Assembly: GCA_034433995.1 (NCBI GenBank)
Contig: DAOTZU010000008.1
Coordinates: 1-35,805 of the forward strand
DNA from: DAOTZU01 sp034433995
GTDB lineage: Bacteria; Chloroflexota; Anaerolineae; UBA1429
DNA: 35,805 bases
Direction: 5' to 3'
Below, piece by piece: positions 22,251 to 29,798 of this stretch. How positions within the stretch are numbered: position 1 is the first letter of the stretch; each line of letters opens with the position of its first letter. The position numbers and the translations under genes are program-made. Below the pieces are notes generated by a model that saw only the letters and a list, made by a program, of their open reading frames with translations, was not told the DNA's origin and made no database searches.

Positions 22251-22469
22251 TCACTGACCGGCGGTGATGGCCCCAAAGGCACAGGCCAGGACGCAGGCTC
22301 TGCAACCGAAACACCGGCCAGCATCGATCCAGGCCGGCCCCCCGCGATCCACAATCACCACCGCCTTGGGCGGGCAGACCTCGCGGGCCGCACAGCGGCC
22401 GCAACCCCGGCAGCGCTCCGGCGCCACCCTCGGCACGGCACTGGGAGCAGCCTGTTTATGCAGCACCAT
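22251..22469 (-). CDS. Small 2x[4Fe-4S] ferredoxin-like protein
   Basis: The 72-residue protein has two cluster motifs. The first is Cys20-x2-Cys23-x2-Cys26-x5-Cys32-Pro, with five residues (AAREV) before the fourth Cys instead of the classic three. The second is Cys53-x2-Cys56-x2-Cys59-x3-Cys63. It probably carries electrons for an unidentified redox enzyme, or is a remnant-like stand-alone ferredoxin. A consensus promoter lies 45-73 bases upstream, and AGGGGAC precedes the ATG at 22469. It heads a minus-strand row of small redox or metal proteins (ferredoxin, thioredoxin, FmdB ribbon, membrane peptide). Confidence 0.85.
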   Translation of the reverse strand: MVLHKQAAPSAVPRVAPERCRGCGRCAAREVCPPKAVVIVDRGGPAWIDAGRCFGCRACVLACAFGAITAGQ

Positions 22470-22513
22470 CTGCTGTCCCCTATCGGCTCTGAATACCCCC
22501 CTTAGGTATGGAT

Positions 22514-22542
22514 ATTATAGTACGGTCGCCGCCGTTTGTCAA
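22514..22542 (-). promoter_or_regulatory. Perfect consensus promoter of the ferredoxin-trxA-FmdB row
   Basis: On the minus strand TTGACA (22542-22537) and TATAAT (22519-22514) are both perfect, 17 bp apart. The -35 box ends six bases from the target duplication of the MITE-like element. Confidence 0.9.
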
Positions 22543-22547
22543 ACCCG

Positions 22548-22704
22548 GTCCAGTGCGAGGGTGTCGAGAAATGCCCCCCGTCGGTTAGAAACCGACGTCT
22601 GGGGATGGCAAGCCCGCGACGCGGGCTTGAAGCAGAGCCGTCGGATTCCATCCGACGGCGGCCAGGGCCTCCACACGCCTTTTTTCAACACCCTCGTCCA
22701 GTGC
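22548..22704. mobile_element. MITE-like element (139 bp) with 9-bp target-site duplication
   Basis: The element spans 22557-22695. Its ends are GAGGGTGTCGAGAAA on the left and, read inverted, GAGGGTGTTGAAAAA on the right (13 of 15 identical). GTCCAGTGC is repeated directly and perfectly on both sides (22548-22556 and 22696-22704). Inside are three perfect hairpins: CGTCGGTT/AACCGACG (22579-22597), AAGCCCGCG/CGCGGGCTT (22610-22628) and GCCGTCGGAT/ATCCGACGGC (22637-22659). There is no transposase frame. The insertion lies just behind the stop codon of the oxidoreductase gene and just upstream of the ferredoxin promoter. The donor IS family is not determined. Confidence 0.85.
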
Positions 22705-22707
22705 CCG

Positions 22708-23781
22708 CTAGTACAGGCGGAGCAACTCGTTCTCCTTGCCATCGCGGAGGCGGTCATGCACATGCATGATATGGAGCATATCCACCAAGTTCCCGTGCCG
22801 GGGAGATTCCCCGGCCAGGATTTTTTCGGCAAAATGTTTGATGCAGCCCACATAGCCCTGGAGGAAGAGCTGTTTGTTGTAGAGCTGCCCCAGGGAGAAC
22901 TCGGGCTCCCAGAAGATGGGGGCGCTAGCATCGGGGCCGATAAAAGTCTCGGCGCGCCCATAAGAGCCCTCGCCCCGGCCCCCGCCCGGCCGATAATAGA
23001 TCAAGCGGATGCCGTTCTCCACCACCACGTTGGCCCCGTTGCCGATCACCTCCAGCCGTTCCAGGGGGCTGGTGGGCGCTTGCCCGCCGGTGAGGTGGAT
23101 GGTGCCCACGATGCCCTTGCTGTAGCGGAGGTTGATCACCAGCCCGCCCGAGACGGGACTGCGCATGTAGCTCAAGCTCTCGCATTCACCAAAGAGGCGC
23201 AAGAGCAAAGAGTACGGGGTGACGAACTCCAAAAAGGGCGCCATGGCTCGGGTATCCTTGCGGTCCGAGGCGGGCGGGATGGTGAGGGGATAGCGCAGGT
23301 AAAAGCTCGAGACGCCACCAAAGCTGGGATCGGCGATGATCTCGGCCACCTTGAGATAGACCGGCGCGAACATCTTTTTGAAACAGGTGGCGATGTAACG
23401 CCGGGTCTGCAAGCAGGCGTTGGTGAAACGGGGGATGTCGTTGGCGCTGCTGCAGGGTGGCTTCTCGATCCAGACGTGAAAGCCCGCCATCAGCGCCTCG
23501 GTGGCCAACTCCGGATAGCGAGGACGCCCTTCGGCATCCGGGCCCACAACGATAAAGACGGCGTCCAGCTCCTCTTTGGCCAGCATGGTCTTGTGGTTGG
23601 GATAAAAGCGCCGCGCGCCGAACTGCCGCGCCACGGCCAGGCCGCGTTCGGGGTGATGATCGGCCAGGGCCACCAACTCGATGGGCGCATATTGGAAACA
23701 GGGGAGGATATTGCGCACCGAGTGCTCCCCCGCGCCAATATAGCCGACGCGCAGCCTCTTCTCATACTCATAGTTGAACAT
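22708..23781 (-). CDS. Gfo/Idh/MocA-family oxidoreductase
   Basis: The 357-residue protein has an N-terminal Rossmann domain (RVGYIGAGEHSVRNILP), VALADHHPERG, DAVFIVVGPD and the family-diagnostic HVWIEKPPCSS, where EKP carries the conserved Lys. An alpha/beta C-terminal domain follows. Family members oxidise or epimerise sugars, inositols and sugar derivatives with NAD(P). The start at 23781 is preferred because the Rossmann strand begins nine residues later; the longer frame runs into pyrC. The stop lies three bases from the MITE target site, so the 3' untranslated region is now mobile-element DNA. It has its own promoter and may act in the same sugar pathway as the DegT aminotransferase (inference). 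Confidence 0.9.
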   Translation of the reverse strand: MFNYEYEKRLRVGYIGAGEHSVRNILPCFQYAPIELVALADHHPERGLAVARQFGARRFYPNHKTMLAKEELDAVFIVVGPDAEGRPRYPELATEALMAGFHVWIEKPPCSSANDIPRFTNACLQTRRYIATCFKKMFAPVYLKVAEIIADPSFGGVSSFYLRYPLTIPPASDRKDTRAMAPFLEFVTPYSLLLRLFGECESLSYMRSPVSGGLVINLRYSKGIVGTIHLTGGQAPTSPLERLEVIGNGANVVVENGIRLIYYRPGGGRGEGSYGRAETFIGPDASAPIFWEPEFSLGQLYNKQLFLQGYVGCIKHFAEKILAGESPRHGNLVDMLHIMHVHDRLRDGKENELLRLY

Positions 23782-23832
23782 ACCTGGGCCTCCACAAAAG
23801 ATGGGCGAGGATTCTCCTCTTGGAACAGGGGA

Positions 23833-23861
23833 ACTATGCACGAACAGGCCGCTGCTGTCAA
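23833..23861 (-). promoter_or_regulatory. Promoter of the Gfo/Idh/MocA gene, overlapping the pyrC stop
   Basis: On the minus strand TTGACA (23861-23856) and CATAGT (23838-23833) are 17 bp apart. The TGA stop codon of pyrC lies within the TTGACA. Confidence 0.7.
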
Positions 23862-24940
23862 GATGATGAGATATGGCACGTCGCACGCTGCAGCTCTTGG
23901 CCGTACCCCGGCTCCACCAGCACCCGCCCCTGCGCATACACCACCCGGCCGCGCAGACGCACCCGCTCCACCCTCCCCAACGCCCATTCGCCAGCAAAGG
24001 GCGACCAGCCGCAACGGGTGAAATACCCTCCGGCCGGCAATCGGTAGCGTTCGGCCAGCTCCACCTCCACAGCAGCATCCTCCGGCGGGCGCAGATGATA
24101 GACACGGAGAGGGTTGGTGTAGGTGAGGGCGATGGTGCGTTCCAGGGTCAGGCGGCCCTCATCCACGGCGCGCAGCAAGAGGGGGAGGGTCGTCTCCAGG
24201 CCGGGGACGCCGGGCGGCGGCGCGGCGGATTCCTTTTCCTCGCGGGTGTGGGGGGCGTGGTCGGAGGCGATCACATCCACCCAATCCAGCCGTTGCCAAA
24301 AGAGGGCCACCTCCGCCGGCGAGACGAGGGGCGGCTTCATCTGGGCATACGCCCCCAACCGCGAGACGGCCTCGGCGGAGAGAAAGAGATGATGGGGCGT
24401 GACCTCACAGGTCACCCGCACGCCGGCTTGGCGCGCCTCCTCGATGCGCAGCAGGTCGGCGGGATGGGGCACATGGCACACATGGAGCGCCTGGCCGTAG
24501 CGCCGGGCCAAGGCCAGGGCGATGGGGATGGAGCGACTCTCGGCGTGGATGGCGATGGGGCCAGGGCCGGGCCAGGCCTCAAACACCTGGGCCAAGGCAG
24601 CCGGTTCGCGGGTGGTGAGGTCGCCAAAGGTCTCGTCCAAGTAGAGCTTGAGACCGGCCGCTTGGCCGCCCACCTCAAGCAACGGCGCCAGGTTGTGCCC
24701 GTCGAACCCCAGGAATAAGCCGTAATCGCACAGGGCCTTGCGGCGGAAAAGCTCTCTCTTGGCGGCGAAACGTTCTTGATCCACAATGGGCGCGGCGTTG
24801 TTGGGCATATCCAGCACACCGATGACGCCTCCAGCCAGCGCCGCGGCCGTGCCGGAGATGATATCCTCCTTGTGGGCCGCGCCGGGCTCCCGGAGGTGCA
24901 CATGCACGTCGAGCATGCCGGGCAACACGAGCTGGGTCAT
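23858..24940 (-). CDS. pyrC: Dihydroorotase-type cyclic amidohydrolase
   Basis: The 360-residue metal-dependent hydrolase has DVHVHLREPG (His13, His15), MPNNAAP, LKLYLDET with the Lys region used for metal bridging, HVCHV, CEVTPHHLFL and VIASDHAPHTREEK. This is the type-I dihydroorotase/allantoinase/hydantoinase group; the short length and LREPG...K-E-D fit dihydroorotase of the pyrimidine pathway. Allantoinase is the main alternative. The protein starts almost at the first metal motif, so it lacks most of the small N-terminal beta-sandwich half seen in longer relatives. The ATG at 24940 has GGAG upstream. A longer in-frame start (25093) would run through a repeat and is rejected. Confidence 0.85.
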   Translation of the reverse strand: MTQLVLPGMLDVHVHLREPGAAHKEDIISGTAAALAGGVIGVLDMPNNAAPIVDQERFAAKRELFRRKALCDYGLFLGFDGHNLAPLLEVGGQAAGLKLYLDETFGDLTTREPAALAQVFEAWPGPGPIAIHAESRSIPIALALARRYGQALHVCHVPHPADLLRIEEARQAGVRVTCEVTPHHLFLSAEAVSRLGAYAQMKPPLVSPAEVALFWQRLDWVDVIASDHAPHTREEKESAAPPPGVPGLETTLPLLLRAVDEGRLTLERTIALTYTNPLRVYHLRPPEDAAVEVELAERYRLPAGGYFTRCGWSPFAGEWALGRVERVRLRGRVVYAQGRVLVEPGYGQELQRATCHISSS

Positions 24941-25009
24941 GGCAAAGGCTCCGTTCCTTCTGGGGATCTGGCCACCATTTTGGGGCCTCAGGGCCGCATC
25001 GGCGCGCCA

Positions 25010-25039
25010 GCCCGACAGGTCTGCTGAGACCCGTCGGGC
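25010..25039. repeat. Interspersed palindromic repeat, copy between pyrC and ppdK
   Basis: GCCCGACAGGTCT (25010-25022) and AGACCCGTCGGGC (25027-25039) pair over 13 positions with one mismatch, around GCTG. It is eight bases upstream of the ppdK -35 box and shares the core of the copies at 20491 and 22173. Confidence 0.75.
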
Positions 25040-25046
25040 CTGCGAT

Positions 25047-25075
25047 TTGCCAGAAATATCCCCTAACCGTATAAT
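25047..25075 (+). promoter_or_regulatory. Promoter of ppdK
   Basis: TTGCCA (25047-25052) and TATAAT (25070-25075) are 17 bp apart. The leader is about 44 nt, with GGGAGG before the ATG at 25126. Confidence 0.85.
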
Positions 25076-25125
25076 AGGCGCGTTTACAAGCATAATAAGC
25101 CATCAAGCCGTGGGAGGCAAGTTTT

Positions 25126-27792
25126 ATGGGCAAGAAATGGGTGTATCTGTTTTCAGAGGGCGACGAATCCATGCGCGACCTTTTGGGCGGCAAGGGCGCC
25201 GGCCTCGCCGAGATGACCAAGGCGGGCCTGCCGGTGCCGCCGGGGTTCACCTGCACCACCGAAGCGTGTCTGGCCTATTTCGCCGCCGGCAAGCGTTTGC
25301 CTGAGGGCCTGTGGGATCAAGTCCAACAGGCGATGCAAGTGGTCGAAAAGCAGACCGGCAAAAAATTCGGCGACCCCAAGAATCCCCTGCTGGTCTCCGT
25401 CCGTTCGGGCGCCCGGGTCTCCATGCCGGGGATGATGGATACGGTGCTCAACGTGGGCCTGAACCCAGAGACCCTCAAGGGGCTGGCGGCGCTTTCGGGC
25501 AACGAACGCTTTGCCTATGATTCCTATCGGCGCTTGATCTCCATGTTCGGCCGCATCGTCAAAGGGATCAACGGCGAGCTCTTTGAAAAGGTCTTGGACG
25601 CCTACAAGGCCAAGACCGAGGGCAAACGGGATACCGACCTGACCACGGAGATGCTCAAAGAGATCGTCGCCGAGTACAAGGCCATCTACAAGCGCGAGCT
25701 GGGCGAGGAATTCCCCGACGACGTCTGGCAGCAGCTCAGCCAGGCCATCGAGGCGGTGTTCAACTCCTGGTATGGCGAAAAGGCCGTCACCTACCGCCGT
25801 TTGAACAAGATGTCCGACGAATGGGGCACGGCGGTCAACATCTGCACCATGGTCTTTGGCAACATGGGTGATGACTCGGGCACCGGCGTCGCCTTTACCC
25901 GCAACCCCAACACCGGCGAGCGCGAGCTGTACGGTGAGTATCTGGTCAACGCCCAGGGCGAGGACGTGGTGGCCGGCATCCGCACCCCGCTCAAGATCGC
26001 CGAGCTGGCCAAGGTGAACCCCGCCATCTACCAGCAATTCCTGGAGACGGCCCAGATGCTGGAGCGCCACTACCGCGATATGCAAGACCTGGAGTTCACC
26101 GTGGAGCGGGGCAAGCTCTGGATGCTCCAAACCCGCAGCGGCAAGCGCACGGCCCGCGCGGCGATCAAGATCGCCGTGGACCAGGTGAAAGAAGGGCTGA
26201 TCACCAAAGAGGAAGCCATCAACCGCGTCACCACCGAGCAGGTGGATGCGCTGTTGCACCCCTATTTCGACCCGGTGGCCAAGGAACAAGCCGCCAAGCG
26301 GGGCGACCTGATCACCAAAGGCCTGAACGCCTCGCCGGGCGCGGCCACGGGCGCGGCCGTCTTTGACGCCGCCCGGGCCATGCGCCGCGCCGAGGCCGGC
26401 GAGGACGTGATTTTGGTGCGCCCCGAGACCTCCCCAGAGGACGTGGGCGGGATGCTCCTCTCCAAGGGCGTGCTCACCCAGCATGGCGGCGCCACCTCCC
26501 ATGCCGCGGTGGTGGCCCGGGGCAACAACCTGCCTTGCGTGGTGGGCTGCGAAGATCTGACCATCCTGCCCGAAGAGCGCAAATTCCTCTACAACGGGCG
26601 CGAGGTCAAAGAGGGCGACATCATCTCCATTGACGGCACCACCGGCGAGGTCTTTTTGGGCGCCATCCCCACCGTGGAGGTGGATTTTGCCAAGGAGCGG
26701 GACCTGGCCACCCTCCTCAGCTGGGCCGATGCGATCCGACGGCTGGGCGTTTACACCAACGCCGATTACCCCCGCGACGCCAAGCGCGCCCGGGAGTTGG
26801 GGGCCGAAGGCATCGGCCTCTGCCGCACGGAGCATATGTTCTTTGAGGCGGAGCGCCGGCCGGCGGTGGTGGGCATGATCATGGCCCGCACCGACGAGGA
26901 GCGCCAAAAGTATCTGGACCAGCTCTTGCCCTTCCAGCGGGAGGATTTTGAGGGGATCTTTGAGGTGATGGATGGCCTGCCGGTCATCATCCGCCTGATT
27001 GATCCGCCCATGCACGAGTTCCTCCCCAGCCGCCTGGAGCTGGTGGAGGAGGTGACCCGCCTGCGCTGCAGCGGCGCGAATCCTCAGGAGCTGGCCGAGA
27101 AGGAGAAAATGCTCCAGCTGGTCGAATCCCTCTCGGAGGTGAACCCCATGATGGGCTTGCGCGGCTGCCGGATCGGGTTGCTCATCAAGGGCGTCACCGA
27201 GATGCAGACGCGGGCCATCTTCCAGGCCGGCTGCCGCCAGGCCAAGAAGGGGATCGACGTCCATGTGGAGGTGATGATCCCCCTGGTTTCCCACGTGAAC
27301 GAGCTGCGCCTGGAGCGGGAAAAGTTGGAGCGGGTGGCCAAGGAGGTCATGGCCGAGGAAGGGATCACCATTGATTACAAATTCGGCACCATGATCGAGA
27401 CCCCTCGCGCCGCCCTCACCGCCGATGAGCTGGCCGAGTATGCCGAGTTCTTTTCCTTCGGCACCAACGACCTGACCCAGATGACCTGCGGGTTCTCTCG
27501 CGACGATGCCGAGGGCAAGTACCTGCTACAATACGTGGAGCGCAAGATCTTGCCCTATAATTTCTTCCAGTCGCTGGACCAGAAAGGCGTGGGCAAGCTG
27601 GTGGAGATGGCCGTCAAGGCGGGCAAAGCGGTGCGCCCCGATATCGAGCTGGGCGTCTGCGGCGAGCATGGTGGCGATCCGGCCTCCATCGACTTTTTCC
27701 ATCGCGTCGGCCTCAAGTATGTGAGCTGCTCGCCTTATCGCGTGCCTGTGGCGCGGTTGGCGGCGGCCCAGGCGGCGCTGCGTAACGGATAA
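25126..27792 (+). CDS. ppdK: Pyruvate, phosphate dikinase
   Basis: PPDK interconverts pyruvate + ATP + Pi and PEP + AMP + PPi, allowing a reversible lower glycolysis. The 888-residue enzyme has an N-terminal ATP-grasp domain (LLGGKGAGLAEMTKAGLPVPPGF; SVRSGARVSMPGMMDTVLNVGL) and a swivelling His domain with LTQHGGATSHAAVVARG. The C-terminal TIM barrel has GIGLCRTEHMFF, GTMIETPRAAL, FFSFGTNDLTQM and GVCGEHGGDP with the catalytic Cys. Length and order are canonical. It is monocistronic, with a good promoter upstream and a very strong terminator behind. With pgk, pfkA and gpmA nearby, the window carries much of a PPi-linked glycolysis/gluconeogenesis set. Confidence 0.99.
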   Translation: MGKKWVYLFSEGDESMRDLLGGKGAGLAEMTKAGLPVPPGFTCTTEACLAYFAAGKRLPEGLWDQVQQAMQVVEKQTGKKFGDPKNPLLVSVRSGARVSMPGMMDTVLNVGLNPETLKGLAALSGNERFAYDSYRRLISMFGRIVKGINGELFEKVLDAYKAKTEGKRDTDLTTEMLKEIVAEYKAIYKRELGEEFPDDVWQQLSQAIEAVFNSWYGEKAVTYRRLNKMSDEWGTAVNICTMVFGNMGDDSGTGVAFTRNPNTGERELYGEYLVNAQGEDVVAGIRTPLKIAELAKVNPAIYQQFLETAQMLERHYRDMQDLEFTVERGKLWMLQTRSGKRTARAAIKIAVDQVKEGLITKEEAINRVTTEQVDALLHPYFDPVAKEQAAKRGDLITKGLNASPGAATGAAVFDAARAMRRAEAGEDVILVRPETSPEDVGGMLLSKGVLTQHGGATSHAAVVARGNNLPCVVGCEDLTILPEERKFLYNGREVKEGDIISIDGTTGEVFLGAIPTVEVDFAKERDLATLLSWADAIRRLGVYTNADYPRDAKRARELGAEGIGLCRTEHMFFEAERRPAVVGMIMARTDEERQKYLDQLLPFQREDFEGIFEVMDGLPVIIRLIDPPMHEFLPSRLELVEEVTRLRCSGANPQELAEKEKMLQLVESLSEVNPMMGLRGCRIGLLIKGVTEMQTRAIFQAGCRQAKKGIDVHVEVMIPLVSHVNELRLEREKLERVAKEVMAEEGITIDYKFGTMIETPRAALTADELAEYAEFFSFGTNDLTQMTCGFSRDDAEGKYLLQYVERKILPYNFFQSLDQKGVGKLVEMAVKAGKAVRPDIELGVCGEHGGDPASIDFFHRVGLKYVSCSPYRVPVARLAAAQAALRNG

Positions 27793-27815
27793 AACCGTCG
27801 TTTTCCAGAATAGTT

Positions 27816-27856
27816 ACGGGCCAGGCTCCGAAACGGAGCCTGGCCCGTCGCTTTTT
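27816..27856 (+). terminator. Rho-independent terminator after ppdK
   Basis: ACGGGCCAGGCTCCG (27816-27830) pairs perfectly with CGGAGCCTGGCCCGT (27834-27848) around AAA, followed three bases later by TTTTT. It also stands at the 3' side of the converging permease gene. Confidence 0.93.
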
Positions 27857-27878
27857 GCCCCCTGGATCGGGCGAAGGT

Positions 27879-28763
27879 TCAGCCGCCCCCTTTGATGGCC
27901 CCGGACATGATGCCCGAGACCAGTTGCTTCTGGAAGGTGAAAAAGATGATCAACAGAGGCACAGTAGCCAGCGTGCTTCCGGCGAACATCAGGGAATAGC
28001 GCGGTGCGATGATGGTCGTCCCCTTAAAGTTGGCCAGGGCCAGGGCGGCGGTGATCTTTTTGGGATCGGAAAGGAGCAACAAGGGCCCCAGGAACTCGTT
28101 GTATGCGCCCACGAAGGTGAGGATGCCCAATACCGAAAGCCCCGGCGTGATGAGCGGCAACACCACCCGGATAAAGGTGCCGAACACCGAGGCGCCATCG
28201 ATGGTGGCCGCCTCCAGCATCTCATCGGGGATGGATGAGGCGATGAACTGCCGCATTAAGAAGATGCCAAAGGCTGTGGCGAAGGAAGGAATCCAGAAGG
28301 GCCAATAGGTGTTGCTCCACTTCAGATACTTTACCATCAGCAAATACCAGGGGATGATGGTCGCCTGGGTGGGCAACATGAGGGTGATCAACATCAGAAA
28401 AAAGAGCTTGTCCCGCCCCGGGAACTGCCGCTTGGCAAAGGCAAAGCCCGCCAGTGAGCAAAAGAACATGGCGCCCACAGTGCGCACAGCAGCGATATAG
28501 AAGCTATTCCACAGGGGCCGCCAGAATTCGTATTTTGCGAACAGCTCGCGATAGCTATCGAGGCGGAAACCGCCCTTGGGCCAAAGCCGGGGGAGCTTGC
28601 TAAAGAGGTCGCTATCCTGCATGAACGAGCCGACGATCATATCGTAAAAGGGAAAGAGAAAGATAATCGCCAGCACGATCAGGAGGATATAAAGAAAGAA
28701 ACGCCCGATGATCCGCGGGATGATCAAATTCCATTGTTTGCGGCGAAGGCTGCGCGTTGTCAT
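27879..28763 (-). CDS. Carbohydrate ABC transporter permease (MalG-type)
   Basis: The 294-residue permease has six likely membrane helices, beginning FFLYILLIVLAIIFLFPFYDMIVGSF. It carries the cytoplasmic EAA loop MLEAATIDGASVFGTFIRVVLPLITPGL, which docks the ATPase. The order fits the MalG/UgpE (CUT1) family of sugar importers. A nine-base gap separates it from the MalF-type gene upstream (stop 28773, ATG 28763), so both are translated from one mRNA. It is the last gene of the set; no ATPase gene follows. Confidence 0.95.
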   Translation of the reverse strand: MTTRSLRRKQWNLIIPRIIGRFFLYILLIVLAIIFLFPFYDMIVGSFMQDSDLFSKLPRLWPKGGFRLDSYRELFAKYEFWRPLWNSFYIAAVRTVGAMFFCSLAGFAFAKRQFPGRDKLFFLMLITLMLPTQATIIPWYLLMVKYLKWSNTYWPFWIPSFATAFGIFLMRQFIASSIPDEMLEAATIDGASVFGTFIRVVLPLITPGLSVLGILTFVGAYNEFLGPLLLLSDPKKITAALALANFKGTTIIAPRYSLMFAGSTLATVPLLIIFFTFQKQLVSGIMSGAIKGGG

Positions 28764-28772
28764 GGTGCTCTC

Positions 28773-29708
28773 CTAGCCCACCCAGCGACGCTGCAAGCGG
28801 AACTGGATGACCGAGATCAAGATCACCAGCAAGCCGATCAAAAAGCCAAAGGCTGAGGCATCGCCATAGCGTTGGCCGCCGATGCCCAGCTCGTACAGGC
28901 GCAACATCAGGGTCGTCGTCTCGCCGCGCGGCCCGCCACGGGTGAGCATGTACGGCTGGTTGAACATGTTCATCAATCCGATGGTGGCCATGATCATCAG
29001 GAAAAAGATGATGGGGCGCAACAGGGGCAACGTAACGCGCCAGAAGGTCTGCCACTCGTTGGCGCCATCGATTTTCGCGGCCTCATAGATCTCGGGCTCG
29101 ATGCCCTGTAGCCCCCCCAAGAAGAGCAGGACGTTGTAGCCGATGCCCCCCCAGTGGGTCAGGAGGATGACCACGGTCTTGGCGCCCCAGGCCGAGGTGC
29201 GCAGCCATTTGACCGTAGGCAGGCCTATGGCTTGGAGGCCAAAGTTGACCCACCCGAAGGTGTCATCGAAAAGCTGGGTAAAGACAATGGCCACGATCAC
29301 CGAGTTGGTGATGTAGGGCAGAAAGTAGATGGTCCGAAAGATCCCTTTGCCCGTCAGATTCCGGATATTCAGGATGACCGCCAGGACGATGGCGATAAAG
29401 ATGCCCGTGGGGAGCAGGATGCCGGCGAATTGCAGCGTGTTCACCAGCGCCTGGAGAATGTAAGGATCTTTGAGGATGACGCGATAGTTCTCCAATCCCA
29501 CGAACTGCATCGGGCCAAAGCCCCGCCAGCGGCTAAAACTCAGTTGGATCGCCCAAAGCAAAGGATAGAGGCCAAAGATGGCAAAGGAGATGAAAAAGGG
29601 CGCGATGAAAAGGTAATCCATCCAATGTTGGGCGATTTGCTTCCAGAGCGGTTTGGGCGGTCGTACAATGGGAACGGCGCGTGCGCGCGCTACCAGAGTT
29701 TGGTTCAT
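28773..29708 (-). CDS. Carbohydrate ABC transporter permease (MalF/UgpA-type)
   Basis: The 311-residue permease has a cytoplasmic N-terminus and then six helices. The first is YLFIAPFFISFAIFGLYPLLWAIQLSFSRW, the CUT1 signature opening; the EAA loop is EIYEAAKIDGANEWQTFWRVTLPLLRP. It forms the membrane channel with the MalG-type partner. The ATG at 29708 follows a GGTGAACTGAAG stretch. An inverted repeat (29735-29765) lies in the 90 nt between it and the binding-protein gene. Confidence 0.95.
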   Translation of the reverse strand: MNQTLVARARAVPIVRPPKPLWKQIAQHWMDYLFIAPFFISFAIFGLYPLLWAIQLSFSRWRGFGPMQFVGLENYRVILKDPYILQALVNTLQFAGILLPTGIFIAIVLAVILNIRNLTGKGIFRTIYFLPYITNSVIVAIVFTQLFDDTFGWVNFGLQAIGLPTVKWLRTSAWGAKTVVILLTHWGGIGYNVLLFLGGLQGIEPEIYEAAKIDGANEWQTFWRVTLPLLRPIIFFLMIMATIGLMNMFNQPYMLTRGGPRGETTTLMLRLYELGIGGQRYGDASAFGFLIGLLVILISVIQFRLQRRWVG

Positions 29709-29734
29709 CTTCAGTTCACCCAGAAAGGAATAGG

Positions 29735-29765
29735 CCTCCGAGGTCCTGTTTGAGGACCTCGGAGG
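29735..29765 (-). repeat. Perfect 13-bp hairpin between binding protein and permease genes
   Basis: CCTCCGAGGTCCT (29735-29747) and AGGACCTCGGAGG (29753-29765) pair without mismatch around GTTTG, 33 bases after the binding-protein stop. There is no T-run. Such a hairpin can protect the upstream mRNA so that binding protein exceeds permease, as REP sequences do in malEFG of E. coli. Confidence 0.7.
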
Positions 29766-29798
29766 TCACCGATACGATGCTACGGGGCTGGCAAGGGA

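Noticed and set aside
22264..24021. 585-codon open frame on the plus strand
   Set aside because: It is antisense to the ferredoxin, oxidoreductase and pyrC genes, runs through the MITE, and has no recognisable domain.
24941..25093. N-terminal extension of dihydroorotase
   Set aside because: It would translate the palindromic repeat and spacer DNA; the ATG at 24940 stands just before the first metal motif with a ribosome site.
25153..27294. 713-codon open frame on the minus strand
   Set aside because: It lies wholly antisense to ppdK, and its His/Gly/Leu-rich, low-complexity product is typical of a shadow of a GC-rich gene.
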